DNA from: Amycolatopsis cihanbeyliensis | GTDB taxonomy: Bacteria; Actinomycetota; Actinomycetes; Mycobacteriales; Pseudonocardiaceae | Reading direction: 5' to 3' | Length of the DNA stretch: 64,000 nt | Assembly: GCF_006715045.1 (NCBI RefSeq) | Contig: NZ_VFML01000001.1 | Span: 1,054,001-1,118,000, forward strand | Part shown: positions 36,452 to 45,656 of the stretch, one piece after another | Layout of the letters: the number at the start of each line of letters is the position of its first letter | Position numbering within the stretch: position 1 is the first letter of the stretch | Translations under genes and position numbers: made by a program | The notes under the pieces: model-generated | Databases searched by the model: none | What the model was told of the DNA's origin: nothing | Seen by the model: the letters and a program-made list of their open reading frames with translations, nothing else

Positions 36452-37981
36452 TCAATACGCGCCCTGGCCGACGACCACCGCACGCACCGTCTTCCACAGG
36501 ATCACCAGATCCATGGCCAGGGACCAGTCCTCGACGTAGCGCAGGTCGAGCCGGATGCTCTCCGCCCAGGTCAGATCGCTGCGACCGCTCACCTGCCACA
36601 GGCCGGTCAGCCCTGGCTTGACCAGTAGCCGCCGTTGTGCGTCCGACGAGTACGCCTCGGTCTCCTCCAGCAGCGGCGGGCGCGGCCCCACCAGCGACAT
36701 CCGTCCGGAAAGGACATTCCACAGCTGCGGGAACTCGTCGAGGGAGTACCGGCGTAGCAGGGCACCGATCCTGGTCACCCGGGGGTCCTGGCGCAGCTTG
36801 AACAGCGGCCCCGCGGCCTCGTTGTGCGCCAGCAGGTCGTCCCGCACCCGGTCGGCGTCCACGACCATCGTGCGGAACTTGAGCATGGTGAAGGTGGCAC
36901 CGTCCCTGCCGACCCTGCGCTGCCGGTAGATCACCGGTCCCCGGTCGCCGAACTTGATCGCCAGCGCGATCAGCAGCAGCAGCGGGCCGAGCATCGTCAG
37001 CAGCAGGGCGGAACCCGCGCGGTCCACGATCTCCTTGACCAGCCTGCGCCCCCCGGTGAACTGCGGTGCCGCGACCCGCACCAGCGGCATCCCGAACACG
37101 CCGGAGACGTTCAACCGGGGGCCGGCCACCTCCATCAGCACGGGTGCGACCACCATCTCGGCCGAGGTGTTCTCCAGATCCCATGCCAGCCGTTGTAGCC
37201 TGCGCGGGCTCCAGTACCGATCGGCAGTGATCGCCACCACCCGGTAGCCGCCCCGCTGCACGTGGTCGGCCAGTTCTTCCAGGCGCCCCACCACCGGCAC
37301 CCCGTTCACGTCACCCTGGTCCTGCGTGCCCTCGGGGGTGCAGACGGCTTCCACCCGCCAGCCCATATGGGACACCAACCGGGTGCGCTCGATCAGCTCC
37401 CGCACTGTCTCCGGGTCACCCGCGGCCATCACCGGCAACAGGCACCGGCCGCGCCTGCGGGCCAGGTGCAGCAGGCGGCGCAACAGGTACCGCTGGGGCA
37501 GCAACAGGGCGGCCAGCGCCGGCATCACCAGGAAGACCCACGGTCGCACGTCCAGCGCCCCGAACAGCAACCCCGCCATCGCGACGACCACCCCGGCGGC
37601 AAACAGCCCCTTGCCCAGCCTGCGGAACTCCTCGGCGCCCTCACCGAGGACCTGCTGGGTCCAGGCACGGCCGGCGGGCAGCGCCAGCAGCACGGCGCAG
37701 GCGACGCCGAGACCGATCAGCACGTGGTCGGTCCGTTCGGCGGCCGCGTCGATCACCGCCGCGCTCACCGCGACGAGCAGCAGGGTGGACAGTGCGTCCC
37801 CGCCGATCACCCAGGCACGGTAGCGACGTTCCCAGGCCATGGTCGGTGGTCGGGTCGTGGTCCGGGGCGCGGTATGCCGGGCCGGTCGAAGCGCGGCGGA
37901 CGGCACGGGACGTGCGGCGCTGGGGGCGATGCGTGGCGATATGCCTTCGGCGATGGATGACGAGCGCGCAGACTCGTCCAT
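36452..37981 (-). CDS. Exopolysaccharide polyprenyl glycosylphosphotransferase
   Basis: 509 residues. The N-terminal half has four hydrophobic helices, a central Rossmann-like region follows (CLLPVMAAGDPETVRELIERTRLVSHMGWRVEAV), and the C-terminal half is the catalytic bacterial sugar transferase domain: VIYRQRRVGRDGATFTMLKFRTMV, RRYSLDEFPQLWNVLSGRMSLVGPRPPL and VKPGLTGLWQVSGRSDL. It transfers a sugar 1-phosphate to undecaprenyl phosphate as the first step of a surface polysaccharide. No other polysaccharide genes are near. Confidence 0.92.
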   Translation of the reverse strand: MDESARSSSIAEGISPRIAPSAARPVPSAALRPARHTAPRTTTRPPTMAWERRYRAWVIGGDALSTLLLVAVSAAVIDAAAERTDHVLIGLGVACAVLLALPAGRAWTQQVLGEGAEEFRRLGKGLFAAGVVVAMAGLLFGALDVRPWVFLVMPALAALLLPQRYLLRRLLHLARRRGRCLLPVMAAGDPETVRELIERTRLVSHMGWRVEAVCTPEGTQDQGDVNGVPVVGRLEELADHVQRGGYRVVAITADRYWSPRRLQRLAWDLENTSAEMVVAPVLMEVAGPRLNVSGVFGMPLVRVAAPQFTGGRRLVKEIVDRAGSALLLTMLGPLLLLIALAIKFGDRGPVIYRQRRVGRDGATFTMLKFRTMVVDADRVRDDLLAHNEAAGPLFKLRQDPRVTRIGALLRRYSLDEFPQLWNVLSGRMSLVGPRPPLLEETEAYSSDAQRRLLVKPGLTGLWQVSGRSDLTWAESIRLDLRYVEDWSLAMDLVILWKTVRAVVVGQGAY

Positions 37982-38460
37982 AGACCCTCCCGGTTGGCAG
38001 ACAGCGACTCCGCAGAGTAACTAGCCGTGTTGCACACTCAGTAATCACTTCGGGCGACACACGACCTGGTATCGGTGGCTTCCGAATCGGCGTTACACCA
38101 TCACGAACGAGCTTTCGTTGCATGGGACAAGGGGATAATGCATGCTAATGGTAACAAAATGATGACGAAGAGTGATCATCGTCATCAGGCAACAGCTACC
38201 CAAAGTAGTCAGTAATTCCCTGCGCAGCGCGCTGCTGAACCCCACGACCGGGCCACCACAATGGAACAACCCTCGTGCCCGGCGGGTAGCGAGCGGGCTT
38301 CGACTGGATAACGAGTCGCCGGCGCCGTGGGTCACTCTGCCGTCGCGGCGGGGAATTGTCGGACGCGGGAAGCGTGTTGTACGCACATCCGGCGCATTGC
38401 CGGAACTCGTGACAAAAGAATAACGGCCCGCACTCGTTTCGAGTACGGGCCGGACCTCAA
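37982..38460. other. Intergenic region upstream of the glycosyltransferase gene
   Basis: About 480 bp without a credible gene. It is AT-richer at 38100-38220 and has an inverted repeat GATGACG (38161-38167) and CGTCATC (38180-38186) around a TGATCA core. It may include the glycosyltransferase promoter. Nothing else is recognised. Confidence 0.5.
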
Positions 38461-38535
38461 TGGTGGGCGATACTGGGATCGAACCAGTGACCTCTTCGGT
38501 GTGAACGAAGCGCTCTCCCGCTGAGCTAATCGCCC
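38461..38535 (-). tRNA. tRNA-Val(CAC), CCA encoded
   Basis: The minus-strand sequence GGGCGATTAGCTCAGCGGGA begins a full cloverleaf with anticodon arm CTTCG-TTCACAC-CGAAG (anticodon CAC), T arm CTGGTTCGATCCCAG and an encoded CCA end. The acceptor stem pairs GGGCGAT with ATCGCCC. Confidence 0.95.
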
Positions 38536-38966
38536 CCTCGCGGTGTGAGAACAGACTGTACCGGACCGGTTTCGGTGGCCGAAGGGCGGGGTCCCTGCAA
38601 CGTTCGGGGGCCGACAAACGGGTGGTTCCGCCGAGCACGGACCGCGCATTGATCGGTACGGAGCGAAGAACCCCGTGCTCGCGGGGTCCTGCCTGATCGA
38701 GGGGGAGCTATGTCACGTGCGGCATTCGCGGGACAGTGCTATCGCGCGGGCGCCGAACCGAGCAGTATGTAGGGCGTGGACGATCAGTGAGATCACACAC
38801 CGAAGGGCGGGATTGCCGGCGAGGTTGACGATGCTGGGTCGAATGGACCAACCGAAGACCCCGTACGGGTGATCTACGGCGAAACGGCGAGCCAATCGCC
38901 CCCCAGCCACGTCTCACCGTCGGAACTCGGCCAGACTGGCCGGAAGGGAGCAGAAGGGTTAGGACG
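38536..38966. other. Intergenic region upstream of ssgB
   Basis: About 430 bp with no credible gene. A small hairpin ACCCCG-N6-CGGGGT lies near 38670-38687. AGGA at about 38961 may be the ssgB ribosome site. Nothing else is recognised. Confidence 0.5.
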
Positions 38967-39392
38967 ATGCGAAACGATCACGTGACGCTCCGCTCGACGG
39001 CGGTCTTCGACCTGCTGGCGCCGCGGACCCCCGCGGTTCCGGTCAAAGTGGAGCTGCGCTACGACACCCGCGATCCGTACGCCGTGGTCGCCGCGTTCCG
39101 GACCGGCCGGGCAGGCTGGGTGGAATGGGTCTACGCACGTGACCTGCTCGCCGACGGCCTACTCGCCGATGCTGGAGACGGCGATGTGCGGATCCGCCCC
39201 TCGGTCGAGGACCCCGAGTCGGTGCTGATCGAGCTCAACTCCCCGTCCGGGCACGCGATGTTCGAGGCCTCGGCGCAGGAGCTCGCGGATTTCCTGGACC
39301 GCACCTACGACGTGGTCCTGCCGGGCAACGAGCACCTGTGGGTGGACGTGGATGACGCGCTGACCCACCTCATTCCCAACGATTTGAGCTGA
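38967..39392 (+). CDS. ssgB: SsgA/SsgB-like sporulation and cell division protein
   Basis: 141 residues. VPVKVELRYDTRDPYAVVAAFRTG, VEWVYARDLLADGL and GDVRIRPS match the SALP family, closest in layout to SsgB, which recruits FtsZ to future septa in sporulating actinomycetes. It is a monocistronic gene just upstream of three tRNA genes. The family is restricted to morphologically complex actinomycetes, which supports the taxonomic placement. Confidence 0.9.
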   Translation: MRNDHVTLRSTAVFDLLAPRTPAVPVKVELRYDTRDPYAVVAAFRTGRAGWVEWVYARDLLADGLLADAGDGDVRIRPSVEDPESVLIELNSPSGHAMFEASAQELADFLDRTYDVVLPGNEHLWVDVDDALTHLIPNDLS

Positions 39393-39502
39393 TGACAACG
39401 GGCGGACACGCGGTGGCCACCCCCATGTGACCGCCGGATCGGCGGTCCGATAGAGTTCTACGCACACCACGACAACGGGTCAGCGACTCGGAGTCACGGA
39501 AT

Positions 39503-39575
39503 GCGGACGTAGCGCAGCTGGTAGCGCATCACCTTGCCAAGGTGAGGGTCGCGGGTTCGAGTCCCGTCGTCCGCT
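39503..39575 (+). tRNA. tRNA-Gly(GCC)
   Basis: Acceptor GCGGACG pairs with CGTCCGC; anticodon arm CACCT-TTGCCAA-AGGTG gives GCC; T arm GCGGGTTCGAGTCCCGT. CCA is not encoded. Confidence 0.96.
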
Positions 39576-39646
39576 CGACTGCGGCGGCACCCCGCAGTTG
39601 GATCGGGTCTGGTGGGAAATGTCTCCGGCACGGTCCATCGGAACAC

Positions 39647-39718
39647 GGCGGAGTGGCCGAGTGGTTCAGGCAAGGGCCTGCAAAGCCCTGTACGCGGGTT
39701 CGATTCCCGCCTCCGCCT
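39647..39718 (+). tRNA. tRNA-Cys(GCA)
   Basis: Acceptor GGCGGAG pairs with CTCCGCC; anticodon arm AGGGC-CTGCAAA-GCCCT gives GCA; T arm GCGGGTTCGATTCCCGC. The discriminator base is U, as expected for Cys. Confidence 0.95.
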
Positions 39719-39719
39719 C

Positions 39720-39794
39720 GCGCGATTAGCTCAGCGGGAGAGCGCTACCTTGACACGGTAGAGGTCACTGGTTCGATCCCAGTATCGCGCACCA
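39720..39794 (+). tRNA. tRNA-Val(GAC), CCA encoded
   Basis: Acceptor GCGCGAT pairs with ATCGCGC; anticodon arm CTACC-TTGACAC-GGTAG gives GAC; an encoded CCA ends the gene. An integrase remnant begins 51 bp downstream, so its 3' end is a candidate attachment site. Confidence 0.96.
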
Positions 39795-39844
39795 TCTGTT
39801 TCCCCAGGTCAGCGACCCTGTTCCCGATCATGAGGACAGGGCCC

Positions 39845-40144
39845 TCAGTGATCAAATGGCGATGAAATGGCGATCAACTTCGGGGCCTGCTGCACGCGAA
39901 GCTGATCGCAGGTGGCCCGCAGGTGCGGAAACCACGACACCAACTGGGCCTGCTCGTCCACGGAAAGCGCGGCCAGTGAGGCCAGCCAGCGGACTTCCAG
40001 GGCCTGGATGATCTGGCTCAGCATCGCCGGGGTCACGTGGTCGTAGATCCGGGCGATGCCCTTCATCTTCTGGCCCAGCCTGGCCCGGCGGGCCATCTCG
40101 GGGATCGCGTCCTCGGTCAGCCACGTGGTGTGGCTGTGCCGACC
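39845..40144 (-). pseudogene. Tyrosine recombinase (integrase) C-terminal remnant
   Basis: The minus-strand frame encodes RHSHTTWLTEDAIPEMARRARLG followed by GIARIYDHVTPAML and a tail to the stop at 39845. This is the end of a phage/ICE integrase with the H-x-x-H-like box and the catalytic Tyr in IYDHV. Everything upstream of the first His is missing, cut off at the IS3 element edge near 40145. The position next to tRNA-Val(GAC) fits an element once integrated in that tRNA gene. Confidence 0.85.
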
Positions 40145-41448
40145 TGAGGTTCCCCCGCTTTGCCGGGGACTGGTCTGCCCCGGTTTCGTGGAGTCGGGTT
40201 GCTGGATTTCATGCCACGATGGTTGTGTTCTCGAACTCTATCGGAGTGAGCCAGCCGATGCTGCTGTGGCGACGTTGGCGATTGTGCCAGATCTCGAGGT
40301 ACTCGAAGATCGCGTTGGCCAACTCGACCCGGGTGCGCCACCGATGGCGGTCGAGCAGTTCGACCCGCATGCGCGACCAGAACGATTCCATCATCGCGTT
40401 GTCGTAGCAGTCGCCGACGCTGCCCATCGACGGCACGAGCCCGGAGTCCTTCGCGCGTTTGGTGAACGCCTACGATCCATATTGGACTCCCTGATCAGAA
40501 TGGATGATCGTGCCAGACTGCGGCGCCCGGTTGTCGATGGCCATGCCGAGCGCGTTGGCCACCAGGGCTGCGGTGGGTGAAGAATCGATGGACCAGCCCA
40601 CCACGCGGCGGGAGTAGACATCGAGCACGACCGCGCAGTAGAGCTTGCCCTCGCGGGTGCGATGCTCGGTGATGTCTGTGCGCCATGTGCGGTCCGGTCC
40701 CGTGGCGGTGACATCACGGTTGACCAGATCCTGGACGATCTCGTCGGGCTTGGCGTGCTTCCACCGCGGCCGTCCCATCGCGCCAGCCAGGTAGGCGCGG
40801 CGCATCAGCATCTCCACCGCCCCATGGCCGACAAGGATCCCACGTCCCAGCCGCAACTCGGCGTGCACGCGGCGTGCGCCGTAGCGGCCCTGGGAGCTCT
40901 GGTGAATCTCGGTGATCAGATCGGTCAGCCGAGCGTGCCGGATCGATCGGGCGGACGGCGGACGGGAGCGCCAATGATAGAAGCCCGACTCCGATACTTC
41001 CAGCACCCGGCACGCGAGCTGAGCCGGCAACCCCTCCTCAACCATCGCCGCGATCGCGGCGTACCGATCTTTTGGGGGCACCGCCTCCTTCTTCAGCAGC
41101 TCGGTCACCCGCCGGTGCACCGCCACCTCGGTCTCCAACTCAGCGATCCTCTTCTTCGCGGCGGTCAACTCGGCCTTCTCCCCACTGCTCAACCCCGACT
41201 CCAGGCCCCGGTCGATCCGATCCTGCCGCCGCCAGGCGTAGATCGTCTGATCACTGATCCCCAGATCATGCGCCACATCGGCGACCTTCCGGCCGACCTC
41301 GATCAGGTCGAGCACCTTCCGCCGGAACTCCGGCGGATACCCACGTCGTCCCCCACCACCCTCTCAAGATCAAGTGGCATAAGAATCCAACAATCCGACT
41401 CCGTCAACCCGGGGCAGACCAAAGTCGCCGGACAACCGGGGAAGCTCA
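40145..41448 (-). mobile_element. IS3-family insertion sequence
   Basis: About 1.3 kb bounded by imperfect terminal inverted repeats. The left end starts TGAGGTTCCCC and the right end (reverse complement) starts TGAGCTTCCCC. Both continue into the shared TGGTCTGCCCCGG and GGAGTCGG blocks and reach ATGCCAC about 70 bases in. No clear target duplication is seen. It carries a single disrupted transposase gene and truncates an integrase. Confidence 0.85.
40209..41315 (-). pseudogene. IS3-family transposase with internal stop codon
   Basis: One minus-strand frame carries an OrfA-like helix-turn-helix (VADVAHDLGISDQTIYAWRRQ), a leucine-zipper-like segment, and an OrfB DDE core (WRTDITEHRTREGKLYCAVVLD; GTIIHSDQGVQYGS; FWSRMRVELL). 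A TAG at 40470-40472 interrupts it right after QYGS, before the remaining 87 in-frame codons. OrfA and OrfB are in the same frame, so the usual -1 frameshift is absent. No convincing start codon lies upstream of GTG 41315. It is probably inactive. Confidence 0.85.
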
Positions 41449-41639
41449 CGGGCAGGTAACAAGCGCAAACCCGCCAGCCGGTCGGGCGTCTGGCCAAGTG
41501 TCACAGCACGACGAGGACGCCTCCTCATGCTGCCAAGGTCGCAGCGGCGCTTTGCTCCCCGGGCGCGGTATCCCCGTCGGCCGGGCGGCGAGCCGCCTCC
41601 GCCTGGAACTCAGCGCGAATGATCTGGACACGGACCCAG

Positions 41640-42150
41640 ATGCCCGGCTACCACGCGGCGGCCGAGCACGTCCGGCACGCTGTCCGTGATGAGCCGGGTG
41701 CGGCGCATGCACCCGCCACCAGAGAAACGGCAACCTCGGATGCACCAGCACCCACCCACACCACCGTCCCTCGCGATCGCAACGGCACCTTCGAACCAGC
41801 CATCGTGCGGAAACGGCAACGCCGGCTGGACGGGCTCAACGACGCGATCATCTCCCTGTATGCCCGCGGGATGACGGTGCGCGACATCCAGGCCCATCTC
41901 ACCGACATCTACGGGGTCGACGTCTCACCCGATCTCATCTCCAAGGTCACCGACGCAGTGGCCGGGGAGGTCACCCAGTGGCAGAACCGGCCCCTCGGCT
42001 CGAGGTGGGCGGTGCTGTTCGTTGACGCCCTCTGGATCAAGATCCGCGAGGGCCAGGTCACCAACCGCCCGGTCTACGTCGTCGTGGGCGTCGATTTCGG
42101 CGGCGCGAAACACGTCCTGGGCAGGTGGGTCGGCAAGGACGGCGAGGGCG
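41640..42150 (+). pseudogene. IS256/mutator-type transposase fragment
   Basis: The frame encodes VPRDRNGTFEPAIVRKRQRR, then LYARGMTVRDIQAHLTDIYGV and FVDALWIKIREGQVTNRPVYV, ending at GRWVGKDGEGAK. These are the middle parts of a mutator-type transposase. The N-terminal third and the catalytic C-terminal half are missing. It switches directly into a different transposase fragment. Confidence 0.8.
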
Positions 42151-42430
42151 CTAAATGCGTCCTGCAGGTCGGCAGTCGCCACGCGCACATTCTCGACACG
42201 ACCGTGAACCCGGACGGCCGTGGACCGCTCAGCAGGTCCGCAACCTGGCGATGGATCTCGATGATCGCGCAGCGGAACTCAGGTTCCTCGTTCGCGACCC
42301 CGGGCGTCAGTTCACGGAGTCGTCCGACTCCGTCCTGGCCGACGTGGGCATGGAAGTCGTGAGGACTCATCCTCACGGTCCGAGGGCAAACTGTTTCGCC
42401 GAGCGATTTGTGCTCACGGCTAGAACCGAG
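42150..42430 (+). pseudogene. Integrase-core (rve) transposase fragment with frameshift
   Basis: RHAHILDTTVNPDG is followed in another frame by PWTAQQVRNLAMDLDDRAAE, then FRFLVRDPGRQ-like text and ANCFAERFVLTARTE. This is the DDE integrase core of an IS transposase with a frameshift near 42215. Only part of the catalytic domain remains. Confidence 0.7.
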
Positions 42431-42562
42431 GTCTCACCGCAGCCGCCAGCTCCGTCCTCCCCAGCCGGACCATCCCGTCGCCGGGCTCGACCACAAGCTA
42501 GTCGCTCGTTGACCAGTCCTTGGCGGACAGCCCGTTGACGGGGATGGTGTCAGGGGTGTGGG

Positions 42563-43333
42563 TCATGGCTGTCGTTCCCATCCTCGGTGCGGGCTTCGGC
42601 TGCCCAGTTGGGTGTCGCGGCTTCGGTAGACGATGTACGGCCGGGTCAGGTAACCCAGCGGCATGGAGAACACGTGCACGAGGCGGCTGAACGGCCAGAA
42701 CGCGAATAGTGCCCAGGCGGCGAGTGTGTGGAGTTGGAAGCCGAGGGTGGCCTGGCGCATCAGGCTGGGGTCGGGTTGGAAGTAGAAGATCGACCGGAAC
42801 CAGGGGGAGACCGTCTCGCGGTAGTCGTGGGGGTGCTCGGTCAGATTGCCCAGGACGGTGGCGCCCAGGCCGAGGCCGATGGTGCCGACCAGCAGCACGT
42901 ACATGATCTTGTCGTTGCGTGTGGTGCTGGAGAACACTGGTCCCACGGTGCGCCGGCGGTAGATCAGGATGGCCGCTCCTGCCAGTGTGCTGAATCCGGC
43001 GATCACGCCCAGGACGACGGCGATGGCGTGATAGGCGGTCTGGCTGATGCCGAAGGCTTGTGTCCAGGATTTCGGAATGAGGAGGCCGCCAACGTGGCCG
43101 ATCACGACGATCAGGATGCCGAAGTGGAACAGTGGGCTGCCCAGGCGCAGCAGCCGGCTTTCGTAGAGCTGCGACGATCGGGTCGTCCAGCCGAACTTGT
43201 CGTAGCGGTAGCGCCAGATGTGGCCGACGACGAACACCGCGAGCGAGACATACGGCACGACGGCCCACAGCAGGATGTCCAGCGCGCTGAGGTGTCTGTC
43301 TGCGATGTCCTGCGCGGCTGTGGGCACGGTCAT
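42563..43333 (-). CDS. narI: Respiratory nitrate reductase gamma subunit (cytochrome b)
   Basis: 256 residues with five predicted membrane helices. The haem-b ligand histidines are in LFHFGILIVVIGHVGG and FQLHTLAAWALFAFWPFSRLVH. It takes electrons from menaquinol and passes them to NarH. The start overlaps the narJ stop (ATGA). The tail is about 30 residues longer than in E. coli. It is the last gene of the operon and adjoins the transposase debris. Confidence 0.95.
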   Translation of the reverse strand: MTVPTAAQDIADRHLSALDILLWAVVPYVSLAVFVVGHIWRYRYDKFGWTTRSSQLYESRLLRLGSPLFHFGILIVVIGHVGGLLIPKSWTQAFGISQTAYHAIAVVLGVIAGFSTLAGAAILIYRRRTVGPVFSSTTRNDKIMYVLLVGTIGLGLGATVLGNLTEHPHDYRETVSPWFRSIFYFQPDPSLMRQATLGFQLHTLAAWALFAFWPFSRLVHVFSMPLGYLTRPYIVYRSRDTQLGSRSPHRGWERQP

Positions 43334-43968
43334 CGGGAGGCTCCTTCGGCGCGTGGCATGTACTCCGGCGGAGCGAACGGCGCCAGGCCGACCTCCTCTT
43401 CGGGCGGGCCTTCCGCGGCCAGCCGGGCGACGGCCTCGTGCTCCCGCTTGCCAAGGGGCGGCAGGGTCGCCGAGACGGACTCCAGCACAGCCGCCCAGGG
43501 GGAACTGGCCTCGCGCAGCCCCAGCCGGATCAGTTCCAGGCCGGCCCGGTGTTCGGTGAGCAGACGCTGCCCCACGACGGGGTCGCCGGTGGCCGCGAAT
43601 TCGAGCACGACCGCGAGGTGATCGGGTAGTTCGCTGTCGCCAAGTCGCTGGCCGGCGGCCTGGTAGGCGTGCTTGAAACGCAGCAGGGCCATACCGCGTT
43701 TGCGGGTGTCGCCGTAGGCGAAGTAGGTGAGATAGGGGCTGAACCGCTTGCGGTGGTCGAAGGTGGCCACGTAGTCCGCGGCCAGTTCGATCAGCGGCGT
43801 GGCGTCGATGTGGTCAAGGAACGCGGTCAGCGGTGCGCCGAGCGGATCGGGTAGGGCGCGCGTGGCGGTGCGCAGCAGGGGACGGTGATCCAGGAGCCAC
43901 TGCTCGGGGTAGCTCAGCAAGAGCGACTGGGCCTGCCAAGCAGTCCTCCGGACGGGATCGGTCGTCAT
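43330..43968 (-). CDS. narJ: Nitrate reductase assembly chaperone NarJ
   Basis: 212 residues of the TorD/NarJ type: LLLSYPEQWLLDHRPLL, YVATFDHRKRFSPYLTYFAYGDTRKRGMAL and ELPDHLAVVLEFAA. It binds NarG during molybdenum cofactor insertion and is not part of the final enzyme. The start overlaps the narH stop and the stop overlaps the narI start, both as ATGA. Confidence 0.95.
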   Translation of the reverse strand: MTTDPVRRTAWQAQSLLLSYPEQWLLDHRPLLRTATRALPDPLGAPLTAFLDHIDATPLIELAADYVATFDHRKRFSPYLTYFAYGDTRKRGMALLRFKHAYQAAGQRLGDSELPDHLAVVLEFAATGDPVVGQRLLTEHRAGLELIRLGLREASSPWAAVLESVSATLPPLGKREHEAVARLAAEGPPEEEVGLAPFAPPEYMPRAEGASR

Positions 43969-45656
43969 GGCTTCGGGTCCGTTTCGGCGTTGTGGCCGCC
44001 GTCTTCGGGCGGCCGGGGCGGGAACAGTCCCTCGGGGTGTCCCTTGCCATCCCAGTTGAGCAGGTTCACCCGGCCACGCTTGTCCACGGGCGCGGCCGCT
44101 GTGTCAGCGCTCTGCCGGTCGCGCAGCATGTGGAAGTTCTCGACGGCGATCGGCGCGGGGCCGCCCGAGCTCTCCCCGAACGGTCCGGAGCCGCCCATGC
44201 CGGGCCCGCCCTCGTAGTCCAGGCTGCACTCGGTGGCCAGTTCCTCCAGCCCGTGCGCCTGCTCGGCGTGCGCCGGGGGTATGACATAGCGTTCGTCGTA
44301 CTTCGCGAGCGCCAGCAACCGGTACATGTCGTAGACCTGCTCGCCGGTCATGCCCACCTTGTCCGCGACGGACTCGCGCGGTTCGCGGCCGAGGTTGATG
44401 TCGCGCATGTAGCTGCGCATCGCGGCGAGCCTGCGCAGCACGTCGTTGACCGGCTCGGGATCGCCCGCGGTGAACAGTTCCGCGAGGTACTCGACGGGAA
44501 TGCGCAGGGCGTCGATGGCGGCGAACAGATTGCCGTGGTCCTCGGCGTCGTGGCCGGTGTCGCGCACGATGTCGACCACGGGTGACAGGGGCGGGATGTA
44601 CCAGACCATCGGCATGGTCCGGTACTCCGGGTGCAGCGGCAGCGCGACCCGGAAGGTGTTGATCAAAGTGTAGATCGGGGACCGCTGGGCGGCCTCGATC
44701 CAGTCGCGCGGAATCCCGGCGTGCCCGGCTGCGCGGATCACCTCCGGGTCGTTCGGGTCCAGCAGGATCTCCCGCTGTGCCCGGTAGAGGTCCTGTTCGT
44801 CGGGAGTCGAGGCGGCTTCGGTGACCCGGTCGGCGTCGTAGAACACCAGGCCGATGTAGCGCAGCCTGCCCACGCAGGTCTCCGCGCACACCGTGGGCAG
44901 CCCCACCTCCACGCGCGGGAAGCAGAACGTGCACTTCTCCGCCTTGCCGGTGCGGTGGTTGAAGTACACCTTCTTGTACGGGCAGCCGGATACGCACATC
45001 CGCCAGCCGCGGCACCGGTCCTGGTCCACCAGCACGATGCCGTCCTCGCTGCGTTTGTAGATCGCACCAGAAGGGCACGAGGCGGCGCAGGAAGGATTGA
45101 GGCAGTGCTCGCAGATCCGGGGAAGGTAGAACATGAAGGTCTGCTCGAACTCGAAACGGACCTTGTCGCCGATGTTCTTGAGTAGCGGGTCCAGATGGCC
45201 GTGGTCTGGCGCGCCACCGAGATTGTCGTCCCAGTTCGCCGACCAGGTGATCTTGGTGTCCTTGCCGCTGATCAGTGACCTGGGCTTGGCGACCGGGGTG
45301 TGTTCCTGCAGCGGGGCTGTGGTCAGGTTCTCGTAGTCATAGGTCCAGGGTTCGTAGTAGTCGTCGATGCCGGGCATCTTGGGGTTGCTGAAGATGGTGA
45401 GCAGCTTGCGGAGCCGACCACCGCCTTTCAGCCTGAGGCGCCCCCTGCGGTTGAGTGTCCAGCCGCCGCGCCAGCGTTGCTGGTCTTCGTAGGTGCGCGG
45501 ATACCCTTGCCCTGGGCGGGTCTCGACGTTGTTGAACCAGACGTACTCCACACCGGAACGGTTGGTCCACGCTTGCTTGCACGTGACCGAGCAGGTGTGG
45601 CAGCCGATGCACTTGTCCAGGTTCATCACCATGGCCATCTGCGCCATCACCCGCAT
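43965..45656 (-). CDS. narH: Respiratory nitrate reductase beta subunit
   Basis: 563 residues with four Fe-S motifs: CIGCHTCSVTCKQAW; CEHCLNPSCAASCP; CRGWRMCVSGCP, where Trp replaces a Cys as expected for the [3Fe-4S] cluster; and CTFCFPRVE with CAETCVG. It wires electrons from NarI to the NarG molybdenum site. The ATG overlaps the narG stop; an internal ATG four codons on is an alternative start. Confidence 0.96.
   Translation of the reverse strand: MRVMAQMAMVMNLDKCIGCHTCSVTCKQAWTNRSGVEYVWFNNVETRPGQGYPRTYEDQQRWRGGWTLNRRGRLRLKGGGRLRKLLTIFSNPKMPGIDDYYEPWTYDYENLTTAPLQEHTPVAKPRSLISGKDTKITWSANWDDNLGGAPDHGHLDPLLKNIGDKVRFEFEQTFMFYLPRICEHCLNPSCAASCPSGAIYKRSEDGIVLVDQDRCRGWRMCVSGCPYKKVYFNHRTGKAEKCTFCFPRVEVGLPTVCAETCVGRLRYIGLVFYDADRVTEAASTPDEQDLYRAQREILLDPNDPEVIRAAGHAGIPRDWIEAAQRSPIYTLINTFRVALPLHPEYRTMPMVWYIPPLSPVVDIVRDTGHDAEDHGNLFAAIDALRIPVEYLAELFTAGDPEPVNDVLRRLAAMRSYMRDINLGREPRESVADKVGMTGEQVYDMYRLLALAKYDERYVIPPAHAEQAHGLEELATECSLDYEGGPGMGGSGPFGESSGGPAPIAVENFHMLRDRQSADTAAAPVDKRGRVNLLNWDGKGHPEGLFPPRPPEDGGHNAETDPKP

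Noticed and set aside
38161..38186. Inverted repeat as a terminator or operator
   Set aside because: Only a 7-bp stem, far from any stop codon, with no second copy; too weak to call.
38461..39794. Valine tRNA 3' ends as an attL/attR pair
   Set aside because: The two Val tRNAs are full, distinct genes with different anticodons; their similar ends reflect paralogy.
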